Source: Clostridia bacterium
Lineage (GTDB): Bacteria; Bacillota; Clostridia; Christensenellales; DTU072
Direction: 5' to 3'
Length of the DNA: 64,000 nt
Assembly (NCBI GenBank): GCA_017403145.1
Contig: JAFQOO010000002.1
Location: forward strand, 64,408-128,407
Each line of letters opens with the position of its first letter. The stretch's first letter is position 1. This document shows, piece after piece, positions 33,716 to 43,289 of the stretch. The translations under genes were made by a program, and so were the position numbers. A model generated the notes under the pieces. The model saw only the letters and a program-made list of their open reading frames with translations. It searched no databases and had not been told where the DNA came from.

Positions 33716-35953
33716 ATGAGACAAATTTTTAATCTTAATGCAAAATGGGCTTTTACAAAGCAAGCAAATGCTGTTCCTAGCGAAATGCCTAAGGATTGGT
33801 ACTTTGTAAATCTTCCTCACTCTTGGAACGCTATAGACGGACAAGATGGTGGAAACGATTATTATCGTGGCACTTGCTACTATGCAAAGAATATCGATAA
33901 GATGGATTTGCCGGAAGCTGATAAGTATTATCTTGAAATTCGTGGCGCAAACTCTTCTGCCGACGTTTACGTAAACGGTAACAAGCTCGCACATCACGAT
34001 GGTGGATACTCCACTTGGAGAGTCGACGTTACTGACTATCTTGAACGCAACACTCTTGTTGTTATTGCAGTAGACAACAGCGCAACCGATAAAGTATATC
34101 CCCAAATGGCAGACTTTACCTTCTATGGTGGACTATACCGCGACGTTAACCTTGTATGCGTTAATGATAGCCATTTCGATTTGGAATACTATGGCGGAAC
34201 CGGTGTACAAATTACCCCCGAAGTAGTAGGTAAAGATGCAAAAGTTAACGTTAAAACCTGGATAACCAATCTTAAAGATGGTCAAGCAGTTCGTTATACC
34301 ATTCTTGATAAAGAAGGTAACGTAGTAGGTGCTACGACCTCTAACGCAAGTGAAGTTAATCTAACCATTAGTAACGTTACCTTGTGGAATGGTAGAAAGA
34401 ACCCTTATCTATATACTCTAGTAACCGAACTAGTAGAAGGGGGAAAGGTTCTTGATAATCTATCCACTCGTTTTGGCTGTCGTTATTATGAAATAGATGC
34501 TAATCGCGGATTTATCCTTAACGGTGAAGAATATCCTCTTCGCGGTGTTTCTCGCCACCAAGACAGATGGGGTTTTGGTAATGCTCTTTTACCCGAACAT
34601 CATAAGGAAGATGCAGAGCTTATTTATGAAGTAGGTGCAACTACTATAAGACTTGCTCACTATCAACACGACCAATATTTTTATGATTTATGCGATGAAA
34701 TGGGCTTTGTAATTTGGGCGGAAATTCCTTATATTTCTCAACATATGCCCAATGGTAGAGAAAATACCATCTCACAAATGAAAGAACTTGTTACCCAAAA
34801 CTACAACCACGCATCTATCGTAGTTTGGGGACTTTCTAACGAAATTACAATGAAGGGCGAAGCCGACCCCGATTTGTTAGAAAACCATAGAATTCTTAAC
34901 GATTTGTGCCACACTATGGATAAGACTCGTTTAACCACTATTGCTGCGGTTTCACCTTGTCCCATTGAGTGTGAATATATCACCATTCCAGACTGTGTAT
35001 CATATAACCATTACTTTGGTTGGTATGGCGGAGATACCAGTATGAACGGACCTTGGTTTGATAAGTTCCACGCTACTCACCCCAATATTCCTATCGGTTG
35101 CTCCGAGTATGGTTGCGAAGCTTTGAATTGGCACACCTCTAAGCCCACTCAAGGCGATTATACCGAAGAATATCAAGCATACTACCACGAAGAACTCATC
35201 AAGCAATTATTCTCTAGAAAATATATGTGGGCAACCCACGTATGGAATATGTTTGACTTTGGCGCAGATGCTCGTTCTGAGGGCGGAGAAAATGGTCAAA
35301 ACCATAAGGGCTTAATCACATTTGATAGAAAGTATAAGAAAGACTCATTCTATGCCTATAAAGCTTGGTTGAGCAACGACCCCTTCGTACATCTATGCGG
35401 TAAACGTTACGTTGATAGAGTAGAGGATATTACTAAGGTAACAGTATACTCCAACCTACCCGAAGTAGAACTCTTTGTAAACGGCGTTTCTATCGGTAAA
35501 AAGAGTGCAGACGACCATTTCTTCTATTTCGACGTTAAGAACGAAGGTGAGAGCGTTATCGTTGCTAAAGCAGGCAATTATAAGGATAGCGGAATCATTC
35601 GTAAGGTAGAAGTATTTAACGAAGCATATCGTTTGAGAGAAAAGAGTGCAATTCTAAATTGGTTTGATATTACCGAGGTTGAAGGCTATCTTTCTATAAA
35701 CGATAAGCTTTCCGATATTATGGCAACTCCCGAAGGAATGGGTATGTTTACCCAATTGTTCGGCGCTATGATGCCTAAGCAAGGCGACACTGTAATGGGC
35801 TTTGAAATGAACGAAAGTATGATGCAAATGATGGGTGGATTTACTCTAATTCGTCTAGCAGGCATGATTGGAACTATGGGAGTTAACCTCACCAAGGAAC
35901 AATTGCTTGGCATAAATGCTCAACTAAATAAAATCAAAAAACCCACCAAATAG
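33716..35953 (+). CDS. GH2-family beta-galactosidase (short type) with Met-rich C-terminal tail
   Basis: The 745-residue cytoplasmic enzyme has the GH2 order: jelly-roll (FVNLPHSWNAIDGQDGG near 29), Ig-like domain, TIM barrel and Ig-like C-terminal part. The acid/base is Glu376 (WGLSNEI) and the nucleophile Glu464 (GCSEYG). RGVSRHQDRWG near 274 is the conserved barrel entry. Residues after about 650 form an extra helical, Met-rich domain (MGMFTQLFGAMM, MMQMMGGFTLIRL) not needed for GH2 catalysis. No signal peptide, so it hydrolyses imported galactosides. Beta-glucuronidase activity is less likely but not excluded. Confidence 0.85.
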   Translation: MRQIFNLNAKWAFTKQANAVPSEMPKDWYFVNLPHSWNAIDGQDGGNDYYRGTCYYAKNIDKMDLPEADKYYLEIRGANSSADVYVNGNKLAHHDGGYSTWRVDVTDYLERNTLVVIAVDNSATDKVYPQMADFTFYGGLYRDVNLVCVNDSHFDLEYYGGTGVQITPEVVGKDAKVNVKTWITNLKDGQAVRYTILDKEGNVVGATTSNASEVNLTISNVTLWNGRKNPYLYTLVTELVEGGKVLDNLSTRFGCRYYEIDANRGFILNGEEYPLRGVSRHQDRWGFGNALLPEHHKEDAELIYEVGATTIRLAHYQHDQYFYDLCDEMGFVIWAEIPYISQHMPNGRENTISQMKELVTQNYNHASIVVWGLSNEITMKGEADPDLLENHRILNDLCHTMDKTRLTTIAAVSPCPIECEYITIPDCVSYNHYFGWYGGDTSMNGPWFDKFHATHPNIPIGCSEYGCEALNWHTSKPTQGDYTEEYQAYYHEELIKQLFSRKYMWATHVWNMFDFGADARSEGGENGQNHKGLITFDRKYKKDSFYAYKAWLSNDPFVHLCGKRYVDRVEDITKVTVYSNLPEVELFVNGVSIGKKSADDHFFYFDVKNEGESVIVAKAGNYKDSGIIRKVEVFNEAYRLREKSAILNWFDITEVEGYLSINDKLSDIMATPEGMGMFTQLFGAMMPKQGDTVMGFEMNESMMQMMGGFTLIRLAGMIGTMGVNLTKEQLLGINAQLNKIKKPTK

Positions 35954-36024
35954 GGTGCCTTAAACTGAATAACGGAATACTAAAGTAGATATTTTTGTTA
36001 AAAAATTAAAATATAAATAAAGAT

Positions 36025-36055
36025 AGCGGTGCTTATAAGTACCGCTCTTTTTTTT
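36025..36055 (+). terminator. rho-independent terminator
   Basis: Stem agcggt (36025-36030) / accgct (36041-36046) followed by T8 ends the GH2 gene. Confidence 0.8.
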
Positions 36056-36094
36056 CGCTTTAACGTAGTTGAATTATCCTAAATCATTTTGTTC

Positions 36095-36123
36095 TTGACT
36101 TAATTGCGCGCGTGCGCTATAAT
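36095..36123 (+). promoter_or_regulatory. sigma-A promoter with alternating CG spacer
   Basis: TTGACT (36095-36100) and TATAAT (36118-36123), spacer 17 bp, of which the last 12 are gcgcgcgtgcgc. The leader repeats the theme with gcgcacgcatacgcacg. Similar tracts lie at the promoters at 44887, 52062 and 59054. Confidence 0.75.
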
Positions 36124-36174
36124 GTATACGTATATATATGAGCGCACGCATACGCACGATATTATAAGGAAATT

Positions 36175-37707
36175 ATGAAAAAAGCAAATCCAATACCCAA
36201 AACACCGAAAGAAAAGAAAGAACGTAAGCCTTTAACCAAAAAACAAAAGGTGATTTTGATAACTGTAATATCGGTGGTTTCCGCATTGCTTATTGCCGGA
36301 ATAGTAACGCTTGTCGTTTTGTTGGGTAATAAAGATGGTGGTAGCGGTAAATACGATATGCCTTCTAGAAAAATTCAATACGAGTATTATATTGACGAGG
36401 GCGATACTGTCGGGTTTACTCTCAAGGATAATTTTAGAGAAGACGTTCCCCTTAAAGAGTTTACCAGAACTCCCGTTTTTACCGATGAAAACATTTTACT
36501 TGACGACAATCTTTTATTGAAGGTCAAAGAGGGAGCAAGCGAAGGACAATTTGCTAGTTATAATTATTCGTACAAGGGCGTTGTAATAGCAGTTATAAAC
36601 GTTAAAGTAGTTGATGCCGACGAATATATCCACACTCCACAAGAGCTCTTGAACGTATCTATCGAACAAGATAAAACATATATCGTTAAGAATGATTTGA
36701 ACCTTAGTGGCATCGAGGGTAACATCTCGCAATTTATAGGTTCAATTCACTTTAACCATAACGCAGTTAGCGGTTTCAATGCTTCCAACGGCGGTTTATT
36801 TAAAGAGTTGAACGGAGCTACGATTACCGGGCTTGATTTGGTAAACGTAACCGGTTCGACCATATTAACCGATTATGGTAATCACGGGATTGTTGCCGAT
36901 TATGCAAGTAATGGTAAAATGCGTTATTGTACCATAAGCGGTAACGTTAATATTTCTTCCGTAGCTGAGGCTAACGACGTTTTATACGTGGGTGGTTTCG
37001 TGGGATATGCTAGTGCACTAAAACGCAAAAACTACGTAGACGTTGAACCTGCATACGTGCACTTGGTATCGTTTTTAGATTTGAACGTTAGCGGTAGCGG
37101 AGATTTTAGAGTAGGCGGACTTGTTGGCGGAATTAGAAACGCAACCCTAAATAATTCTTTTAATCACGGAAAAATATCCGCAAACGTTAGCGAAACCCAA
37201 GTGGCAAACTTGAAAAATTTATATATTGGCGGTATGGTTGGGGCATTATCAAAAGAGTATGATGCTATTACCCAAACCAATTTTCTTGACGAAAGCAACG
37301 GATTGTACTCATATTGTGATATAAACGTTAACGTTCAAGGTGGTGGCGTACATAACTCAATTAACGTTGGTGGCGTCTTCGGTTACCTAGAAAACCATTC
37401 CGTAGTTAATTGCACCTATGGCGGTAAAATGGATATAAATTTGACAAGAGCTAGCCTTAACGCAGGCGGGATTATAGGTTGCACGAATAATTATACCACC
37501 TTAAAAATGAACGTTCGTGGTATTATCGTTAAAGGTGAAATTAAAATATATTCTCTATCCAACGTATATGCCGGCGGATTGATAGGAGAAAGTGTGGAAA
37601 CACAATATTCATCAGTAGAGCAATCTATTACTCCCACGATAAGCACGGATAGCTCTAAAGTACAAGGAACCCAATTGGCAACTCCTAACGTTGCTAATGC
37701 AAAATAA
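36175..37707 (+). CDS. membrane-anchored surface protein with GLUG-like repeats
   Basis: The 510-residue protein has a Lys-rich cytoplasmic head (residues 1-25), one membrane helix (about 26-51) and an exported remainder, so it is a type II anchored surface protein. From residue 170 on, short Gly-rich repeats such as VGGFVGYASA, VGGLVGGIRN, IGGMVGALSK, VGGVFGYLEN and AGGIIGCTN follow the GLUG pattern that forms a beta-helix. It heads the operon with LacZ, the DUF6067 enzyme and GH18, 30 bp before lacZ. A role in binding the glycan is inferred. Confidence 0.7.
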   Translation: MKKANPIPKTPKEKKERKPLTKKQKVILITVISVVSALLIAGIVTLVVLLGNKDGGSGKYDMPSRKIQYEYYIDEGDTVGFTLKDNFREDVPLKEFTRTPVFTDENILLDDNLLLKVKEGASEGQFASYNYSYKGVVIAVINVKVVDADEYIHTPQELLNVSIEQDKTYIVKNDLNLSGIEGNISQFIGSIHFNHNAVSGFNASNGGLFKELNGATITGLDLVNVTGSTILTDYGNHGIVADYASNGKMRYCTISGNVNISSVAEANDVLYVGGFVGYASALKRKNYVDVEPAYVHLVSFLDLNVSGSGDFRVGGLVGGIRNATLNNSFNHGKISANVSETQVANLKNLYIGGMVGALSKEYDAITQTNFLDESNGLYSYCDINVNVQGGGVHNSINVGGVFGYLENHSVVNCTYGGKMDINLTRASLNAGGIIGCTNNYTTLKMNVRGIIVKGEIKIYSLSNVYAGGLIGESVETQYSSVEQSITPTISTDSSKVQGTQLATPNVANAK

Positions 37708-37737
37708 GTAAAGAACCCAAAATAGTCGGAGGACGAT

Positions 37738-40700
37738 ATGATTTACAGACTTAAAGACAAGGAAAACTTCAAAAAGTTCAAAGTTACAAGCGATAATCGC
37801 CTTGATTCTCGTGCATACTTTATTCCTTTTTCCAGCTTGAATAAAGCGCAATCAAGCACTCTTTTGAACAAGAGATATACCTCGGATAAGGTTAAAGTTT
37901 TAAACGGAGAGTGGGATTTCAAATATTATCGTTGCGATAAAGAGCTTCCTAACAAGTTTGATACAGAAAGCATAGCTTTTGATAAAATTCCCGTTCCTTC
38001 TTGTTGGCAGTTTTTGGGTTACGAGCCACCATATTATACTAACATTAGATATCCTTTCTATACCGAGCCTAATAAAATTACTCGCAACAAGGTAGAGGGA
38101 GATTATGAATCTGATATCAATGGTGAAACATATGCGGTTGGTACGAAGCAATACAATAGTGTAGGCGTATACAGAACCAAATTTGAAATTAGCGACCTAA
38201 ATAAAAAGTACATACTTTCATTTTTAGGTGTATCTAGCAACGCCGAAGTTTACGTTAACGGTAAATACGTAGGCTATTCGGAGTGTAGTCATAATACTCA
38301 AGAATATGCTATTGATGCATTTGTAAAAGAGGGCGAAAACGAGCTGGTAGTTCTAGTACATAAATGGTGTACGGGTTCTTATCTAGAAGACCAAGATATG
38401 TTCCGTAACAATGGTATTTTCCGCGACGTATTGCTTTTTGTAAACGAGCCTACTTATATTTATGACTTTGAGTTCTTTGCAACCAAACGTAATGATTCTT
38501 ACGATGCAATATTAAACGTTCAAGTTGTTAACGGAGATAAAGCAAGCGTAACCGCTATGCTTACCGATAAAGGTAAAGTAATTGCTATGCGTTCCGTATC
38601 GGTAACCGATAAAGCGGAAATTATGTTTGATAGCCTTAAAGTAACCGAATGGAATGCCGAGGAGCCCAAACTCTACGATTTGACTATCACTCTTATGAAT
38701 GGTGGAACCATAACCGAATGTATAGTTAAAAAGGTTGGCTTTAAGAGTGTTCAAATCGATGGCAAGGTATTCAAATTGAACGGACGTCCCATTAAAATTT
38801 TAGGTGTAAACCATCACGATACCTCTCCTAAGACGGGATATTATCTAACCCCTGCCGAAATAGAAAGAGACGTTAAACTTTGCAAAGAGTTCAATATCAA
38901 TGCGGTACGTACTTCTCACTATCCCCCGGACCCCACTTTTATAGAGCTATGCGATTTGTATGGTTTATACGTTATCGATGAAGCCGATATCGAAACTCAT
39001 GGCTTGTCCCCAGTAAAGCAAGTGTCCAAGAAAGCCGGCTGGAAGAATAAATATTGGGATAGAGTAAACGGTATGTATATGCGCGACCGTAACTCTTGTT
39101 CCATTATTATGTGGTCGCTTGGTAATGAGGCAGGCGGAATTCTTTGCCAAGATTATTGCTACAAGATGTTAAAACCTTTGACTTTATTACCTATTCATTA
39201 CGAAGGAGCGGTAAGAACTGCTCGTGGTAGCTATGACGTGCTAAGTATGATGTATCCATCCGTTGATAGTGTTAGAAAGATGTGCGAAGGCAAGACTGCT
39301 AACGTATATCCCATCGCTAATAGACAGGCAAAGAGTAAGCCTTTCTTCCTTTGCGAATATGCACATGCAATGGGTGTAGGCCCCGGCTCTCTTGAGGATT
39401 ACGTCGAATTATTCTACAAGCACGACAATATGCTTGGTGGATGTATTTGGGAAATGGTTGACCACGCAGTTTGGCACGAAGGTAAAAAATATGCTTACAC
39501 TTATGGTGGAGACCACGGTGAATATTTGCACGATGGTAACTTCTGTGTAGATGGTTTATTCTACCCCGATAGAACGCCGTCCACCGGAGCTTATGCTGTC
39601 AAGAACAGCTATCGTCCCGTTAGAGCGAAGATGGCTGGCAATGGCATAATAGCGCTAACCAATTACAATGCTTTCCGTAATGCAAATTATTTGACTATTA
39701 AAGGTACTTTATTGCTAGAAGGTAATGCAATATTCAATTTTGATGTTCCCTCTAACATTCCCGCAGGCGCAACCAAAACCTATAACCTAAACTTTGAAGC
39801 TCTTGGTGGCGATATTCAAATAAACCTAGATTATTATGATGGTAGTAACGTGGTTGCATTCGAGCAAATCAGAGTGAGCGAAGCTCTAACCGAAATCAAA
39901 CGTATGGGTAGAGGTCGCAAGATAGAGGTTAAGAATGTCGGTAAACTCGTTAAAGTAGAGTTCGATGGTGGTTCTATTACTTTTGATGAAGCTAATGGTA
40001 CTATCGTTGATTATCGCGTAGGCAATACTCCCATACTTGCCGATAGACCGGCAAAAGATGGTTATTTTGGTAGAGTATATCAAAATATTTACCGCGCACC
40101 TACCGATAATGATATGAACGTTAAGAAGGCTTGGCATAAATTCGATTACGACAAGCTCACTATGAGAAAGGAAGATTTCCATTATCAAGTATTTAGTGAT
40201 AAAGTTGAAGTTAGCGCAACCTATTCTATGCTAAATAGTAAGGGTAAAAAAGCCTTTAGCGTAAAAGACGTATATACCATTCTTAATAGCGGTATCGTTA
40301 GAGTAGAAAGTAGCTTGACTGCCAACAAGAAAGTTTCTCCCATATTGCCCAGAGTAGGTAAAGTATTGGAAGTAAACACCGATTTTAGCGACGTTATTTA
40401 CTACGGATGTGGCGCTAAAGAATGCTATCCTGACTTTAAATCTCAATCAAGACTCGGCGTATATCGTACTACGGTTGAAGCACTTGAAGAAAGTTATATC
40501 AAACCTCAAGAAAGCGGAAATCGCACCGATATTCGTTACGTTGCTCTTCGTAACGAAAAGGGCGAGGGTATAATGGTATTTGCCGACGTAACCCCTTTGA
40601 ATTTTGGTGTAAAACGTTATACCGATAGAGCTCTTGCAAGTTGCACCCATCGTGAAGATATCAAATACGATAACGTTAATTACTTATCAATAGACGGATA

Positions 40701-40839
40701 TATGGGTGGAATAGGTACCAATTCTTGCGGACCTATGCCTCTTGAGAAATATCAGCTCAAAACTAATAGAAGTTATACCTTCAGCTTTAAAATTGTTCCC
40801 TTTGACGATTTGAGCGAAGAGATACTTTCTAATTCGTAG
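37738..40839 (+). CDS. lacZ: GH2 beta-galactosidase, LacZ type
   Basis: The 1,033-residue enzyme is a full-length LacZ-like GH2 protein that cleaves terminal beta-galactosides. N-terminal jelly-roll motif VPSCWQFLGYEPPYYTN near 87, barrel motif LGVNHHDTSP near 356, acid/base Glu464 (SLGNEAGG), nucleophile Glu540 (LCEYAHAMG) and the C-terminal beta-galactosidase small-chain region (RAPTDNDMN near 785, GCGAKECYPD) are all present. No signal peptide. A strong ribosome-binding site (ggagga) precedes it. Operon neighbours argue for galactose removal from imported N-glycan or mucin oligosaccharides rather than lactose. Confidence 0.93.
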   Translation: MIYRLKDKENFKKFKVTSDNRLDSRAYFIPFSSLNKAQSSTLLNKRYTSDKVKVLNGEWDFKYYRCDKELPNKFDTESIAFDKIPVPSCWQFLGYEPPYYTNIRYPFYTEPNKITRNKVEGDYESDINGETYAVGTKQYNSVGVYRTKFEISDLNKKYILSFLGVSSNAEVYVNGKYVGYSECSHNTQEYAIDAFVKEGENELVVLVHKWCTGSYLEDQDMFRNNGIFRDVLLFVNEPTYIYDFEFFATKRNDSYDAILNVQVVNGDKASVTAMLTDKGKVIAMRSVSVTDKAEIMFDSLKVTEWNAEEPKLYDLTITLMNGGTITECIVKKVGFKSVQIDGKVFKLNGRPIKILGVNHHDTSPKTGYYLTPAEIERDVKLCKEFNINAVRTSHYPPDPTFIELCDLYGLYVIDEADIETHGLSPVKQVSKKAGWKNKYWDRVNGMYMRDRNSCSIIMWSLGNEAGGILCQDYCYKMLKPLTLLPIHYEGAVRTARGSYDVLSMMYPSVDSVRKMCEGKTANVYPIANRQAKSKPFFLCEYAHAMGVGPGSLEDYVELFYKHDNMLGGCIWEMVDHAVWHEGKKYAYTYGGDHGEYLHDGNFCVDGLFYPDRTPSTGAYAVKNSYRPVRAKMAGNGIIALTNYNAFRNANYLTIKGTLLLEGNAIFNFDVPSNIPAGATKTYNLNFEALGGDIQINLDYYDGSNVVAFEQIRVSEALTEIKRMGRGRKIEVKNVGKLVKVEFDGGSITFDEANGTIVDYRVGNTPILADRPAKDGYFGRVYQNIYRAPTDNDMNVKKAWHKFDYDKLTMRKEDFHYQVFSDKVEVSATYSMLNSKGKKAFSVKDVYTILNSGIVRVESSLTANKKVSPILPRVGKVLEVNTDFSDVIYYGCGAKECYPDFKSQSRLGVYRTTVEALEESYIKPQESGNRTDIRYVALRNEKGEGIMVFADVTPLNFGVKRYTDRALASCTHREDIKYDNVNYLSIDGYMGGIGTNSCGPMPLEKYQLKTNRSYTFSFKIVPFDDLSEEILSNS

Positions 40840-40847
40840 GAGAAAAT

Positions 40848-43271
40848 ATGAAGATATATTGTTTAGATAGACAAACTATCGTTAAAGACTTTTATGATTA
40901 CTCAATTTTAGATGGACTTAAGCCGGCAACCGAGTTTAACTTTACCGTATCTCGTTATGCCTATTACGTAGTTCAATTAGTTTTGCTACCCTCGTATGAT
41001 AGTAGGGGCGTTAAGGTCGTTACCGAAAGTTTATATGGCGATGGTAGAGAAATCGAAAAAGCTATAACTTGTTTTAATACGCAAGGTATAGACGTTAAAG
41101 GTAACAAATTTGATAAAAAGTTACCTCTTTTGGAAGGTGAATTGGCACCTGTGTTTATTGGATGTGATTTCCAAAAAGCAGAGCTTGGCAACTACTATAC
41201 CTACGTAACTATCGACGATAAAAAAGTAAAGCTTAATTTTACGTTAACCGATGAATTGGTCTTTAACGAGGGCTACGATAAAGGCTCGACGCTTGCTCGA
41301 TTAAATTGGCTCAATTCTACCGCTTATAGGGATAAAAAGCTAGTTAAGGACTACGAAGCAATCGTTGCCGAAAAGAATACTTTGTCATTTACCGGTAAAA
41401 AGGTTTCGTTTACTTCCGATGGCTTGATAGAAAACGTAGAAAGCTATTATGGCGAATCGAATGCTCTTGAAGAGGAAGTAACCAAAAAACTTTTCTCTCG
41501 TCCTGTAGAACTACAAATCGAAGGACAAAAAGTAAAATACAATAAGATTAAACTTTCTACTCGCACCAATCGTGCATACGTTTCCGGTGATGGTAGGAGC
41601 GAAAAGTTAAAGGTAGAGGTAAATGCAAAAGCTACTTACGAAGGTTTAATTAACTACGAGCTCAAGTTAACTGCGGAAAGTGATGCTATACTTTCTAATA
41701 TCAAGTTGAACTTCTATTTTGGTTCAGCAACCTATCTGTCGGGCTTTGGTAAAGAGGGTGGATATCTAAAGAGCAACGAGGACTACAAATGGAGTGCGGA
41801 AAAACCCTGTGGTAACATATTTATAGGCGACGTTAACTGTGGCGCTGTTATTCGCTTTAAGAACGATTTGAACGATACGTCGGCACCTATATATAATTTA
41901 TATTCCAGCACACCTTACTCGGTACCAAAGGAAACTTGGGATAACTATGGCAATGGTGGTATAACCCTTACTCGTACAGAAGAAGGTGCTACGCTTTGTG
42001 CATATACGGGTAAAAAGATAATAAGCAAGGGAGATTCGTTATATTTGTATTTCGATATTTCCTTGACTCCATTTAAGCCTATTACTATGAAAGAAACTTT
42101 TGGTAATAGACTTGGTAAAGATGGTGTAGAGCTAACCTATGCAACTATGCTTAATCGCGCAAAGCAAGATAAAATAAAGTATCTTTCTTTACGTAATGCA
42201 GGCGTTCTTAATCCTTACATAAATTATCCGTTTGATAGAGTAGAGGAACTCAAAGCCTTGGCAATGGAATCCCATAGAGCGGGTATTGGTTTAGGTATCA
42301 ACTATGGACTAGGTGAACTGAGTACCAGAGCGAAAGAAACTTTCGTATATAAAGCTTTGGGCGACGAAATAATTTTCCGTACAGATAAGCCAACCGATAC
42401 CGAAAAGGTTTTGACCGATAATCTTGGCGCCGGTGCAGTAGAAGCAAGCAAGATAACCTTCCTTAGTGGTGCAATTGGTCAAGGTAAGGATATGAGCTAT
42501 TATACCGTTCCCAGAAGTCGAATGGATAACTTCTTTGTAGAGGGCGTAAACTACCTTATCAATTATGCCGATTTAGATGCTATAAGTATGAAGAATCCTA
42601 CTATTAGTAGAACTACCGCGGAGCGTGTTGCTAAGTGCGTACGTAGTAAACGTACAGGAACAGGCGTTATGGAACTTGAAATTAGCAATAGGTATAATGC
42701 TAAGAACGGATATACGAATGCTTTGAGTTCATACGTTAACGTTTTACCCTTTGTAAATATGCTTTATATTGGCGAGGGTTACGATTTAGGACGTTCTCCC
42801 GATTACGTTTTAACGGAAGCAAGCGGAATAGTATACGGACTATGTGCGGATACTTCGGTAGGCGCCGGCATTACTCGTAGTTTGGTTTATGGTATGATGC
42901 CCAAATATGGTGAAGACGAAGTTTATAGTTGCGCAATAGGGGATTTGAACAAGTTATTTAACGAGTTCGATATAGAAAACGCCGTATTTAAAGGCTTTTG
43001 GGATAAAACGAATCCTTTCAAGGTGGATAATGCAAACGTATATTGTTCAACTTATATCAATGGGGACAATATGATTGCAGTTTTCTATAATGCCAACGAA
43101 AAAACTACGTCATTCGAAGTCGGTATTGAAAATAAATTTGGTTATACAACTCTTGGTAAGAAGGTTCGTGCACCGGAAATTGAATCTCTACAAGAAGCAA
43201 GGAGAGTAAATTTCGGTAAGCCAATGAAACTAAAATCAAAACAAGGACTTATAGTATACGTAAAAAAATAA
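40848..43271 (+). CDS. DUF6067 / GH123-related glycoside hydrolase-like protein
   Basis: The 807-residue protein resembles the DUF6067 group related to GH123 N-acetyl-beta-galactosaminidases. Matching phrases are LARLNWLNST near 148 and NPYINYPFDRVEELKALAME followed by HRAGIGLGINYGLGELS near 460-490, where family members have NPYINYPF and an IYYTVRELS-like strand. A beta-rich N-terminal half precedes a TIM-barrel-like half. There is no signal peptide. It starts 8 bp after lacZ and is followed by GH18, so a role on beta-GalNAc or another hexosamine linkage is plausible. Catalytic residues cannot be assigned by eye. Confidence 0.65.
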   Translation: MKIYCLDRQTIVKDFYDYSILDGLKPATEFNFTVSRYAYYVVQLVLLPSYDSRGVKVVTESLYGDGREIEKAITCFNTQGIDVKGNKFDKKLPLLEGELAPVFIGCDFQKAELGNYYTYVTIDDKKVKLNFTLTDELVFNEGYDKGSTLARLNWLNSTAYRDKKLVKDYEAIVAEKNTLSFTGKKVSFTSDGLIENVESYYGESNALEEEVTKKLFSRPVELQIEGQKVKYNKIKLSTRTNRAYVSGDGRSEKLKVEVNAKATYEGLINYELKLTAESDAILSNIKLNFYFGSATYLSGFGKEGGYLKSNEDYKWSAEKPCGNIFIGDVNCGAVIRFKNDLNDTSAPIYNLYSSTPYSVPKETWDNYGNGGITLTRTEEGATLCAYTGKKIISKGDSLYLYFDISLTPFKPITMKETFGNRLGKDGVELTYATMLNRAKQDKIKYLSLRNAGVLNPYINYPFDRVEELKALAMESHRAGIGLGINYGLGELSTRAKETFVYKALGDEIIFRTDKPTDTEKVLTDNLGAGAVEASKITFLSGAIGQGKDMSYYTVPRSRMDNFFVEGVNYLINYADLDAISMKNPTISRTTAERVAKCVRSKRTGTGVMELEISNRYNAKNGYTNALSSYVNVLPFVNMLYIGEGYDLGRSPDYVLTEASGIVYGLCADTSVGAGITRSLVYGMMPKYGEDEVYSCAIGDLNKLFNEFDIENAVFKGFWDKTNPFKVDNANVYCSTYINGDNMIAVFYNANEKTTSFEVGIENKFGYTTLGKKVRAPEIESLQEARRVNFGKPMKLKSKQGLIVYVKK

Positions 43272-43289
43272 ATCAATTTTGGAGATAGT

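Noticed and set aside
37738..40839. Long antisense ORFs opposite lacZ and other large genes
   Set aside because: They are shadows of the real genes in other frames, without ribosome-binding sites or recognisable protein features.
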